Positions 19,637-29,062 of a stretch of DNA of 64,000 nucleotides are shown in pieces. How positions within the stretch are numbered: the stretch's first letter is position 1; each line of letters begins with the position of its first letter. This DNA comes from Saprospirales bacterium (GTDB lineage Bacteria; Bacteroidota; Bacteroidia; Chitinophagales; Saprospiraceae), in contig REEI01000041.1 of the NCBI GenBank assembly GCA_007695145.1, forward strand, positions 19,339-83,338, written 5' to 3'. The position numbers and the translations under genes were made by a program. The notes under the pieces are model-generated. The model saw only the letters and a list, made by a program, of their open reading frames with translations. It was not told where the DNA came from and made no database searches.

Positions 19637-20710
19637 ATGATTAAAAATTTGTCTATTGTCCTCAGCTTGATGGTTCTCGGAATAGGACTGGTTGCACAGC
19701 CGGTTATTTCACTTCCTTTATTGGGAGACCAGGACAAAGTGTACACCTTCAGAACCGCAGCAGCCGGAGGACTCAATGTTGATGTTGCCGGCCCCAATGT
19801 AGTTTGGGACCTATCCAACATTGATCCGGATTCTATTTTGCCGGAAATTTCATTTCAGGAATTTATCCCACTGCTTGAAGCGCCATTTAGCAATTTATTT
19901 TCGAATGCTGATTTTGTATTGAGAGAGACTTCAGAGTTTTCTGTTGACTATAATTACCTCGAACTAAAGTCTGATCGCTTGGTAGTAATAGGATTGTACA
20001 CTGAAGGAGATACTCTTCCGGCCTTTTTTCCAGAGCCAATTCTCCTGACCCCATTGCCTTTGGAATTTGGTTTCACAGAGTCTGAAACCATTCCATTTGT
20101 ATTTGACTTTGCGGATTTGGTGGACACCTTTCAACTTACAAATGCCTATGAAGCAGATGCCTGGGGAGAACTCCGGCTGCCAAATGGTATTGAATTGCAA
20201 AATACCATGAGACTCAAGGCAAAATCTGATATAGATGGATTAATTGAAACGGATGAGGGAATATTCCGGGTTGTAGTTGACCAAACCTCTTATTTGTTTT
20301 TAAACAATGATTTTGGTGTTCCAGTGGCAACCTATACCCGTCAAACAGCAACTTTCTTTTTGGTTCTTGGTCCTATTCAAGTTCCCATATTTGAATTGCC
20401 TGCTGAGCCTTCCCTGGAATTCTACAGCGTATTAGGTACAAATACAGATGAGATTTCTTCTGACCTTGAAGTACAATTGTTCCCCAATCCCGCGAGTGAT
20501 TTTATCCATTTGAGTTTTGGAGAAGGACTTCCAAAGGATATGGTCTATGAGATATTTGATCTATCAGGAAAATCTCTAATGACTGGAATAATTAGTGCGG
20601 AATCATCTATACATCAGATTGAGACAAAAACTCTAAGTAGTGGCATGTATCAATTATCTTTGAGTTCGAATAGCACCAGGAAAGTCATTCCATTCTTAGT
20701 TAAGAAATAA
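19637..20710 (+). CDS. Secreted protein with T9SS type A C-terminal sorting domain
   Basis: Signal peptide (IVLSLMVLGIGLVAQP); C-terminus VQLFPNPASDFIHLSFGEG...YEIFDLSGKSLMTGIIS...TLSSGMYQLSLSSNSTRKVIPFLVKK. Confidence 0.88.
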   Translation: MIKNLSIVLSLMVLGIGLVAQPVISLPLLGDQDKVYTFRTAAAGGLNVDVAGPNVVWDLSNIDPDSILPEISFQEFIPLLEAPFSNLFSNADFVLRETSEFSVDYNYLELKSDRLVVIGLYTEGDTLPAFFPEPILLTPLPLEFGFTESETIPFVFDFADLVDTFQLTNAYEADAWGELRLPNGIELQNTMRLKAKSDIDGLIETDEGIFRVVVDQTSYLFLNNDFGVPVATYTRQTATFFLVLGPIQVPIFELPAEPSLEFYSVLGTNTDEISSDLEVQLFPNPASDFIHLSFGEGLPKDMVYEIFDLSGKSLMTGIISAESSIHQIETKTLSSGMYQLSLSSNSTRKVIPFLVKK

Positions 20711-20742
20711 AAGCAATACCTACTTAAAATTGCCGAATAGCT

Positions 20743-20774
20743 GGGGCGGTGTGTAAAATCATCGCCCCTTTTTT
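20743..20774. terminator. Terminator (possibly bidirectional) between convergent genes
   Basis: 9-bp stem GGGGCGGTG / CATCGCCCC followed by TTTTTT, between the 20710 (+) stop and the 20773 (-) stop. Confidence 0.8.
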
Positions 20775-22092
20775 AGGTCGCTAACCTCTTTACGGCCTCT
20801 ACCAATTTATCTATTTCCCCTTTTGAATTACTGATGTTGGGGCTGATCCTGACACCGTCAAGGCCTCCCCAAACCGGGGCGACTGTGTAAATTCCATGTT
20901 GCTCAAATAGTTTTTCGCCCAAAACAGATGATGGCATCCCCCTTAGAGAAAACATTCCCAGTGCACAGCTGAATTCCCTTCTGAATGAAGTTTTTATCTC
21001 AACTCCATTTATCTCAGACAGTTTATTGAGGGCGTAGTTTTTTAAATAAAACAGCCGTTCGCACTTTTTTTCTAAACCGATCAGCTCTAAAAAATCAAGA
21101 GCCGTGTGGATGGCCAAATCAATCGGACTGTTGTGTATCCCGAAGTTTTCAAACTTTCTGATGTCCTTGGATTCAGGATCTGAAGCTGCAAGCATCGGTC
21201 GGGTTTCGGAAATTAAATTCTTCTTTACGGTCAACAAACCCGTGCCAATGGGAGCCGATATCCATTTGTGTAAACTGGCAGCCCAGTAATCGCAAGAGTT
21301 TTGCTCGACATTGCAATCCATTTGACCCGGAATGTGTGCCCCGTCAACAAACAACCTAATTCCTGTGGCATTTAGCTTCTCTGCTATGTTTTTCACTGGA
21401 ATCAACTGTCCGTTCCAGTTGAACATTTCCATGACTTGTATCGCTCTGGTTTTGGCTGAAATAGCATTCAAATAGGGACTAATGAGTTCGTCAACAGATT
21501 CTGAGGGTAGGGGTACATCCACCCAAACGAGCTTAATTCCTTCAAATTTTTCCCTTTGTTTCCATGCATTCACCAAGGTGGGGTAGTCCTGTCGACTGAG
21601 GATTACTTCTTCTCCTCTCTTTAAAGGCATTCCAAAGATGGCCGTCTCCATAGCGCTGGAAGTGTTCCGCTGCAAACTCAGTTCCTCTGAGTCCACTCCT
21701 ACCAGCTGAGCCAGTCTTTTTCTGAGCAGTTCCCTTGATTCTGAGAAACCCTCGAAGAACCAATACCCGGGAAGCTCATTGGCCAGGCGGGTATATTCAT
21801 TCTGAGCCAACATTACCGGGATCGGCATGCTGTTGATGCTTCCGTGATTGAGGTTGATATAGTCAAAAGCCTGGTAGGAAGTTTTTCTTATTTTTTCCCA
21901 AAAGTCTTCAAAGGTGGCCAATTCTTCTGCCGATACCCCTTTGACTTCTGAGGTGATCTTCTGTAGCTTTTGCCAGGTAGGGGATTTCTTAACTTTCTCG
22001 TCCACCGCATTCAAGCGGTTTGAGAGCCTTTCTTTTGTATTTCCAGACATTTGTATGGTGTAGATATTGAGTAAATCTGTAATCATGCACAA
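20773..22092 (-). CDS. Aminotransferase class V family protein (PLP-dependent, isopenicillin-N-epimerase-like)
   Basis: LNHGSINSMPIPVM, LQRNTSSAMETAIFGMPLKRGEEVILSRQDYPT, LFVDGAHIPGQMDCNVEQNSCDYWAASLHKWISAPIGTGLL (PLP-lysine region). Start more likely at MSGNTKERL. Confidence 0.92.
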   Translation of the reverse strand: MCMITDLLNIYTIQMSGNTKERLSNRLNAVDEKVKKSPTWQKLQKITSEVKGVSAEELATFEDFWEKIRKTSYQAFDYINLNHGSINSMPIPVMLAQNEYTRLANELPGYWFFEGFSESRELLRKRLAQLVGVDSEELSLQRNTSSAMETAIFGMPLKRGEEVILSRQDYPTLVNAWKQREKFEGIKLVWVDVPLPSESVDELISPYLNAISAKTRAIQVMEMFNWNGQLIPVKNIAEKLNATGIRLFVDGAHIPGQMDCNVEQNSCDYWAASLHKWISAPIGTGLLTVKKNLISETRPMLAASDPESKDIRKFENFGIHNSPIDLAIHTALDFLELIGLEKKCERLFYLKNYALNKLSEINGVEIKTSFRREFSCALGMFSLRGMPSSVLGEKLFEQHGIYTVAPVWGGLDGVRISPNISNSKGEIDKLVEAVKRLAT

Positions 22093-22535
22093 ATTTCCGA
22101 AAATTATATGACTTTATTTTATTATCTGTTACCTGAATCAATGTGGTTGAGAACTAATGGTGCTGTTTACTTCAAAATTTTTTATTGAATTGCAGGTACA
22201 TAGTTGAATGGAACTTATAGGAATTTAATGCTATAGGTTTAATAATTTACTCTTGAAATGTTGTATGCCTTTTATTTCCCTCATTCAATTAGTAGAAGCC
22301 ACTGGCTTGATGGCATGGAATGACCAGCTGTTTTGTCTCCTTTTGTCAGCCCAGATGATTTTGTCCGTAAAATGTTGCATTTGGTAGAAATAGAGCTTTT
22401 AATATCTCTTTTCAGTGAATTTCTGCGTTTTGATACATATTTTTCACAATGCCGGTGCACTCAGCTGATAATAACAGACCAAATATTATCGCAAAGTTGG
22501 TTGTCAGTATTCGGTTGTTTTTAAAACTTTAATCG

Positions 22536-24149
22536 ATGCAGAAGTTACTATTTATCCTTTTTCTTTTCCCAACAGTACTATTTGCTCAAACGGGGGTCCC
22601 TCTAGATTGGTTTCATCTCTGTCCTGTAGAGGACGGCTTCAGAGGACTCAATACTGCCGGTGCATACCAATTATTGGAAGGGAGGGAAAGTAAAACAATT
22701 GTAGTGGCGGTGATTGATAGTGGGGTAGATATTGAGCACGAAGACCTTAGAAATAACATTTGGACCAATCCCGGTGAAATACCTGGTACAGGAAGGGATG
22801 ACGACAGTAACGGTTATGTTGACGACATAAATGGCTGGAATTTTATCGGTGGCCCTGATGGTAACGTAATCCATGATAATCTTGAAATTACACGGCTCTA
22901 CCGAAAATATAGGGATTTATACAGTCATTGGAATCCACTTGAGCTCAATAGAAGAGATCGCTTGAAATACGCCAGATATCTAACCTATAAAAGAGCTTAT
23001 CAGGAGGGGCGTGAGCGGGCAGCTAACAATTTGGAGCAATTTAAAGAATTTAGAAACAGACTGGTATTATCTATCGATAAGGTCATGCTCGCACTTGGTG
23101 ACCAGCCCATCACTGAATCAGCCCTCAGTTCAATCGATCCGCAGGGGGACCAGGATGTGAGCTTTGGGATTATGGTATTGCTAAACTTTATTGAAGACTA
23201 TCCATCAGGAGACTACGAGACCATCAGAGAGGATCTGATTCGGGCAATGGATGCAGGGGTGGAACATTATTATAGCAGTTACCATTACCATTATAATGTG
23301 GATTTTTGCCCACGCCATCTTGTGAATGACAATTACGAAGATCAGGAGGAGCGATTTTATGGGAATAACGAAGTGGGTGGAGAATTCTCCGAGCATGGAA
23401 CCCATGTCGCAGGAATTATTGGAGCTGTGAGAGGCAATGACCTGGGGATGGATGGTATAGTTGACAATGTCCGCATAATGTCAATCCGCACTGTACCAAA
23501 TGGCGATGAGAGAGATAAGGATGTGGCCAATGCCATCCGGTATGCGGTTGACAATGGTGCTTCTGTAATTAATATGTCCTTTGGGAAGGGTTTCTCGTGG
23601 AATAAGTCCGTTGTAGACGATGCGGTGAGGTATGCAGAGAAAAACGATGTGTTGCTCGTTCATGCAGCCGGAAATGGATCTCAAAATAATGATCTGAATG
23701 ATAATTTCCCCAATCCTGTATTTGAGAAAAGAAGATTTTTGGGACCGCGAAGAGCAAGGAACTGGATTTCAGTTGGCGCCCTTAGTTACAATGAGCCTCC
23801 CGCTAAAGTGGCTTCCTTTTCGAACTACGGCAGAGAGACAGTGGATGTATTCGCTCCGGGTGAGTTTATTTACTCAACCATTCCAGGTAACGAGTATCAG
23901 GACAATATGGGCACCAGTATGGCTGCTCCTATGGTGTCCGGATTGGCTGCCTTATTGCGGTCTTATTTTCCTGAATTCAATGCGAGACAAATTAAGTCCA
24001 TCATCAAAGATTCTGCAATCAGGGAGAATGCACAGGTAGTTCAGCCTGGGACAAGAGAGATGGTATCATTTAGCGAATTGAGTAGAACTGGGGGCTACAT
24101 CAATGCATACGAAGCTGTGAAACTGGCCATTCAGAGATCAAAAAATTAA
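22536..24149 (+). CDS. S8 family (subtilisin-like) serine peptidase, secreted
   Basis: Signal peptide; catalytic motifs VAVIDSGVDIEHEDL (Asp), EHGTHVAGIIGA (His), NMGTSMAAPMVSGLAALL (Ser). Confidence 0.95.
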   Translation: MQKLLFILFLFPTVLFAQTGVPLDWFHLCPVEDGFRGLNTAGAYQLLEGRESKTIVVAVIDSGVDIEHEDLRNNIWTNPGEIPGTGRDDDSNGYVDDINGWNFIGGPDGNVIHDNLEITRLYRKYRDLYSHWNPLELNRRDRLKYARYLTYKRAYQEGRERAANNLEQFKEFRNRLVLSIDKVMLALGDQPITESALSSIDPQGDQDVSFGIMVLLNFIEDYPSGDYETIREDLIRAMDAGVEHYYSSYHYHYNVDFCPRHLVNDNYEDQEERFYGNNEVGGEFSEHGTHVAGIIGAVRGNDLGMDGIVDNVRIMSIRTVPNGDERDKDVANAIRYAVDNGASVINMSFGKGFSWNKSVVDDAVRYAEKNDVLLVHAAGNGSQNNDLNDNFPNPVFEKRRFLGPRRARNWISVGALSYNEPPAKVASFSNYGRETVDVFAPGEFIYSTIPGNEYQDNMGTSMAAPMVSGLAALLRSYFPEFNARQIKSIIKDSAIRENAQVVQPGTREMVSFSELSRTGGYINAYEAVKLAIQRSKN

Positions 24150-24152
24150 ACC

Positions 24153-24497
24153 ATGGAAAAAAAACCAATGATAAGCTGGTCTGACTTTGATAAAGTGGAT
24201 ATGAGAGTCGGTAAAGTTTTGGAGGCATCCTATTTTGAAGAGGCAAAGGTTCCTGCAATAAAAATGCTGATAGACTTTGGACCAATTGGAACTCTTAAAA
24301 GCTCTGCACAGATTACAGACCACTACCTGCCCGCCAATTTAGTTGGAAATCAAGTGATTGCTGTGGTCAATTTTCCTCCAAAACAAGTTGCAAATATGAT
24401 GAGCGAGTGTCTTGTACTGGGGATAATTGAACTGGGCGGTGAGGTTGTATTGTTGAGACCGGATAAAGAGGTAGAAAATGGGCGACCAGTAGCTTGA
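24153..24497 (+). CDS. csaA: CsaA-like tRNA-binding (EMAP-II/OB-fold) protein
   Basis: SWSDFDKVDMRVGKVLEASYFEEAKVPAIKMLIDFGPIGTLKSSAQITDHYLPANLVGNQVIAVVNFPPKQVANMMSECLVLGI; 114 aa. Confidence 0.92.
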   Translation: MEKKPMISWSDFDKVDMRVGKVLEASYFEEAKVPAIKMLIDFGPIGTLKSSAQITDHYLPANLVGNQVIAVVNFPPKQVANMMSECLVLGIIELGGEVVLLRPDKEVENGRPVA

Positions 24498-24700
24498 GTT
24501 TTTTGTAAGAGCTCAACTGAGTGTCATTTTGGAGAAAAAGAATCGGGGGATTCAGCAGAGACTAAACCTGTCTTCTTAGATGCATCTCAAGCAATTACCT
24601 TCAAGTCTCTACAAAAGAATTGATTTTCGAACGGTTATTTTTCAAAAAATTTACCCAAATTTAATGCTGAATTTTTAGCTTTGCTGTTTATATCTTTTAA

Positions 24701-25282
24701 ATGCGATTCGCAGAACTCAAAAAATATGTTTTAAATCTCCTCGAAAGGGATTTAAATCCCAAGCTGACCTACCATGGAGTACATCATACTGAGGATGTTC
24801 TGTCGGTTACCAGAAAGTATATCGATATTTTTTCAATTGAGGAGCGAGAAGCTCTATTGTTGGAAACCGGAGCACTCCTCCACGATACCGGTTTTCTTAA
24901 TACCTACAAAGATCACGAAGAAGAAGGTGCCAGGATCGCATCCCAATTATTGCCCGGCTTTGGATTTGATTCGAGCCAGATTTCAATTGTGAATGGATTG
25001 ATCATGGCAACTAAAGTTCCGCAGCAACCCACAAACCTTCTGGAGCAAATTATTTGTGATGCAGACCTGGATTATCTCGGTCGTGAGGATGTTTACGCCA
25101 TTAGTGAAACCTTGTTTATAGAACTTCAGCATTTCACTCCTCTTAAAGAAAGAGGTGACTGGGACAAAGTTCAGATTAGCTTTTTGAAGAGCCACAGTTT
25201 TCATACGGATTGGGCTATAGAAAACCGAAAGCCCGGAAAAGAGAAATATTTGGCTGAGCTCTGTCTGCGCACAGACAGGTAA
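24701..25282 (+). CDS. HD-domain phosphohydrolase-like protein
   Basis: YHGVHHTEDVL, GALLHDTGFLNTYKDHEEEGARIA, ICDADLDYLGR: HD-superfamily metal-ligand pattern. Confidence 0.85.
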   Translation: MRFAELKKYVLNLLERDLNPKLTYHGVHHTEDVLSVTRKYIDIFSIEEREALLLETGALLHDTGFLNTYKDHEEEGARIASQLLPGFGFDSSQISIVNGLIMATKVPQQPTNLLEQIICDADLDYLGREDVYAISETLFIELQHFTPLKERGDWDKVQISFLKSHSFHTDWAIENRKPGKEKYLAELCLRTDR

Positions 25283-25295
25283 TTATTGAATCCGT

Positions 25296-25730
25296 TCAGC
25301 TCTTGAGTCTTGCGATTTCTTCATTGAGTGAAATGATTCTCCTGATCAATACCTGAATAATTTCACTGAGGATTTCAGACTTTTCATAAAGTAAGTCCAT
25401 GAAGTAATCCCTACCAATTATATATACTATACTGTCTTCTAGAGTTGAAACTGAGGCTGTTCTGGGGATGGGGGTCAGCAGGGCAAGTTCTCCGACTATT
25501 TCATTTGCTCCCAATTGGGCAAAGACACTGTCTCCGTCGTGTACTTTTACTTTGCCGGACTTGATAATGTACATGCAATCACCGATTTCTCCTTTTTTTA
25601 TAAACTCCCTACCTGCCGGGATTTCTTCAAATTCCATGATTCGAGCAATGTCCAAAAGAGAGGCCTCCGGCAAGTTTTCAAAAACAGAGACCGTTTTTAG
25701 CGAAAATACTTTGTCAATCAGAAATTCCAT
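25296..25730 (-). CDS. Cyclic-nucleotide-binding domain protein
   Basis: MEFEEIPAGREFIKKGEIGDCMYIIKSGKVKVHDGDSVFAQLGANEIVGELALLTPIPRTASVSTLEDS: canonical cNMP-binding jelly-roll with GELALL and PRTASV. Confidence 0.92.
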   Translation of the reverse strand: MEFLIDKVFSLKTVSVFENLPEASLLDIARIMEFEEIPAGREFIKKGEIGDCMYIIKSGKVKVHDGDSVFAQLGANEIVGELALLTPIPRTASVSTLEDSIVYIIGRDYFMDLLYEKSEILSEIIQVLIRRIISLNEEIARLKS

Positions 25731-28533
25731 AAGCGTTGTTATAATTTGATAATTCCTGCTGAATAATATCAGAATCTACTTCCCTAAGTAATTTAAGCTG
25801 TGCTGTTGGCAAGGGAAGTTGATGTTGGTTGTATTCGCGAATCAGAAGGCCACACAGCCAGTGGCTTACACACAGCTTTTCGGTATTTAACAAGCAACTC
25901 AAAAGGTCAGTTTTTCCCATCTCCCAATCTGAACGCAACCAGTCTGATGCGGATTCCGGTTTGAATTCGAGAATGGGGCTGACAAAATTGCTGAGATGGG
26001 AACTGATGTTATTTTCCAGTAATTCTATCGCATTGACATTCATTAAATGGTCACCCATCAGCAGGCTGTCTTCGGCTTTTTGAATCAAACTTTTGCCATA
26101 GATGAGGGCCAGGATTCTCAATACTCTCAATTGCTGAAGCCTGATTTCAGAAATAATGGAGTGCCGAAGTTCAGGACTTATTACCTTTCTGCCCAGACAG
26201 GAAGTGAGGTGATTGAAGGTTTTGTGCTCTAATTGAATCAAGTCTCTTAGCAGTTCAATCTTCTCCGGTTCGGTCTCAACAAAATTCCTTTTGAAGAGCG
26301 AGTATACAGCTGTCTCCCTCAATTCAAAATCAGGATCTGAGAGATAGCCTTCTAAAAGGCTGATGGACTGATTGCCTGAAATACTCCCTGCAATTTTTAT
26401 AAGTCTGTTCAGCACCAGATGATGGTGAGCTTTCTCCAGTTCTGATTTTAGGTATGGAACAACTTCATCTCCAAAGGCCTCCAGGGCATTTACCGCCGCT
26501 TTGTACAACTCACCTGAAATAGCAATATCTATTAAATGGGGAATCAGGTGACGATTTCCAACCTTGGAAGTCGAGTAAATTGCTTCACCCTTTACTCTTC
26601 GATCGGGGTCTTTGAGTAGTTTTATGAGCGGGTGGTAAAACTCCTTTTTTTCAACCAGCCCAATTATTCTTGCAGCTGATAGCCTTTCAGCAGGGTCGGG
26701 TGAATCTACCCAGGCCAAGAGAGGACCACCATAATTTGTTGCCCCGTAAATGCCTGCATATTTTAAAATACCTGCTATTAGATTCTCTTTTTTCGCCCCC
26801 TTTGCAGATTTAATGTCATCCTGTAGTTCCTGAACACTCTCTGCCTGTACTAAGGAGCAATACATAAATATTGCTTTTCTGCTAACTCGTTCATTGGGGT
26901 GATCTATCAGCACTCTGATGTAGGGTAGGTATCTTTCGTCCCGAATTTTTGCAATGATATCAATGGTTTCCGCCACTACCAATGGATTGTGGTCTTCAAG
27001 CAACTGGATAACCATTTTGTGCCTCTGATGAACGCTCAAGTCGCGAGCCGAGAGTTTAAGTTTATACAGTACGGCAATAGAGTCACTCCCCAATTTTACC
27101 TGGTCTTCAAGCACACTCATTTCCTCACGGGTAAATATCATGGAGTCGCTGGAAAGCAATCGGTTTTTCAAAAGAAAGTGGATGAGTTCGCTATATTTTT
27201 TACCTAGGTAATAACCACAAATAATCCAAAGCCCAATTGCAGCAGTTAGACAGATGATTATGTACTTCAACTCGAAAATGCCGAGACTGCTTAGTGAAAG
27301 GAGTATCAATCCTGAGAAGCCCAGACCAATGGGTTCCATATAGCCCTTGGCCAGGGTGTGACTTTCTAGACGCCTGTGCTTATCCAGAGGTTGAAATAAT
27401 ATAAAATAAGCGGGTAAGTGAATGGATGAACGGATGATCTCATCCAAAAGCATAAGGAGCCCAAATATCCAGAGCAAAAAAATCAAATTGTTCTCCACCA
27501 ACATTAATCCCATCAGTCCCACAAGAGTAACAATACCTAATGTTACCGGCAAAATCAGGATCATTTGCCCAATTTTTAGCCTCCAAAAAAGCCTGCTGAA
27601 TAAAATGGTCTTCTTGAGGAGGTTCAACAATTTTCCAAAGCTGAAAAAGAATCCAAAAAAGATGGCCAGCTGATCAACATCATTGAAGTGTACTTCAACC
27701 CGTTCCAAAAATGAATAGTGAATCAGATATAGCACCAGTGTGGATAGCATGGCGAAAATACCTGCCAACCTAAAAAATGGGTCCTTCAATTTTTTCTGCA
27801 AAAACCCAAATACTTTAAAACCTGACTGCCTGTGCACATCCTCGTGCTTGTGGTCTTGACTGGAGTGGTGGTGGTCGTGAGGAATTTCCAGTTTTTCAGA
27901 GTTTCCTCTGGAGAGCAAATAAAGGCAGACAAAGGACAAGCCAAAACTGATGGCCGCAAAGGTAAAAAGGTCTTGTATGGAGAATAAGACCACAATTATA
28001 GGAGTAAAGAGATAACCCAGTACCTTCCCGACAGATTCACCAGTGGTCAGGAGCCCAAAAAGTCGCTTACTTTGCCTGACATCATATAAGAGCGAGGCCA
28101 CCCCCCAGAATTCGAGATTGCTCAATTGGTAAACCACCAGGTATAGGGCATAAAATAGTACGATCAATTCCAGAGAGGAAGGAAAATTATTTACTGCCCT
28201 TGCTCCAAGGGCCCAAACCATACAGAACACCAGGACAAAAGCAAAGAGCTTAACCGGAGGTAATTTAGCCTCAAAAATCGAATAAAGCCTTCCAGAAAGC
28301 AGTAGTAAAAAGCCTGATATAAAATAGATCAATGGCAGCATTCCAATGCCGTGCTGATCAATTAGGTGAATGTTAATGGCGGAAAATGACAGAGCAATTC
28401 CAAGTGCATTGAAGAACGAATGCCCAAGAAGTTTTAGGAAGTCGGGCAACTCTACTTCTTTAATCTGGAATAACCTAAGGAATACTTCTGTTTGCATGGC
28501 AATGCTGAATCGCTCATTTGTAAGCCCAAACAT
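25714..28533 (-). CDS. MFS / nucleotide-transporter-like membrane protein fused to C-terminal HEAT-type repeats
   Basis: About 12 TM segments in the N-terminal half; His-rich loop (DHHHSSQDHKHEDVHRQ); then repeats such as SPDPAERLSAARIIGLVEKKEFYHPLIKLLKDPDRRVKGEAIYSTSKVGNRHLIPHLIDI. Overlaps the cNMP gene by 17 nt. Confidence 0.85.
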   Translation of the reverse strand: MFGLTNERFSIAMQTEVFLRLFQIKEVELPDFLKLLGHSFFNALGIALSFSAINIHLIDQHGIGMLPLIYFISGFLLLLSGRLYSIFEAKLPPVKLFAFVLVFCMVWALGARAVNNFPSSLELIVLFYALYLVVYQLSNLEFWGVASLLYDVRQSKRLFGLLTTGESVGKVLGYLFTPIIVVLFSIQDLFTFAAISFGLSFVCLYLLSRGNSEKLEIPHDHHHSSQDHKHEDVHRQSGFKVFGFLQKKLKDPFFRLAGIFAMLSTLVLYLIHYSFLERVEVHFNDVDQLAIFFGFFFSFGKLLNLLKKTILFSRLFWRLKIGQMILILPVTLGIVTLVGLMGLMLVENNLIFLLWIFGLLMLLDEIIRSSIHLPAYFILFQPLDKHRRLESHTLAKGYMEPIGLGFSGLILLSLSSLGIFELKYIIICLTAAIGLWIICGYYLGKKYSELIHFLLKNRLLSSDSMIFTREEMSVLEDQVKLGSDSIAVLYKLKLSARDLSVHQRHKMVIQLLEDHNPLVVAETIDIIAKIRDERYLPYIRVLIDHPNERVSRKAIFMYCSLVQAESVQELQDDIKSAKGAKKENLIAGILKYAGIYGATNYGGPLLAWVDSPDPAERLSAARIIGLVEKKEFYHPLIKLLKDPDRRVKGEAIYSTSKVGNRHLIPHLIDIAISGELYKAAVNALEAFGDEVVPYLKSELEKAHHHLVLNRLIKIAGSISGNQSISLLEGYLSDPDFELRETAVYSLFKRNFVETEPEKIELLRDLIQLEHKTFNHLTSCLGRKVISPELRHSIISEIRLQQLRVLRILALIYGKSLIQKAEDSLLMGDHLMNVNAIELLENNISSHLSNFVSPILEFKPESASDWLRSDWEMGKTDLLSCLLNTEKLCVSHWLCGLLIREYNQHQLPLPTAQLKLLREVDSDIIQQELSNYNNAYGISD

Positions 28534-28756
28534 ACGGTTTTTTGAGGTTTTAGGTCATTATCACCTAAAAAAAGAAATACTCCTGATGGAAAAGCTTGCT
28601 ATGGAAGGTGCTTTTATTTTCCGAAAGAATGGAGCCTATTCAATGGTTTGATTCAAGTCGGAAGTGCAGAGCACGAAAAGGGGTTATAGTGTAAGTGTTT
28701 CAATTCAATCCTCAGCAATTGAACTAAAGTTAAAAGAAGGCAACATGCTTTAAAAG

Positions 28757-29050
28757 TCACTGTACTACAATTTTTTCAACCACCGGACGACCCAGTAATT
28801 CATTTACTTTTTTCAACAGTTCCGGTTTGCTCATGCTCAGTTCAGAGCGAAGGGAAGCAGACTCCACCTTGATAAATAAGTTGCCATTTTTAAGGTGTAT
28901 TCCCTTAGTGTTTTCATTAATTATGGAACCCATGGATTCCCGCCACCATTTTCTGATTAAAAACTCATTGTAGCCCGGTTCGACTTTATTGCTTTGGGAA
29001 ATTTTCTTCAACATATCACCCAGCAAATGCTCGTTTGATTTCTTCATCAT
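28757..29050 (-). CDS. DUF721 / DciA-like protein
   Basis: EHLLGDMLKKISQSNKVEPGYNEFLIRKWWRESMGSIINENTKGIHLKNGNLFIKVESASLRSELSMSKPELLKKVNELLG; adjacent to recF. Confidence 0.88.
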   Translation of the reverse strand: MMKKSNEHLLGDMLKKISQSNKVEPGYNEFLIRKWWRESMGSIINENTKGIHLKNGNLFIKVESASLRSELSMSKPELLKKVNELLGRPVVEKIVVQ

Positions 29051-29062
29051 AAGTCGTCTATT

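Noticed and set aside
22333-22524. 63-aa ORF upstream of the subtilase
   Set aside because: Short, no domain, and located in a probable promoter/leader region.
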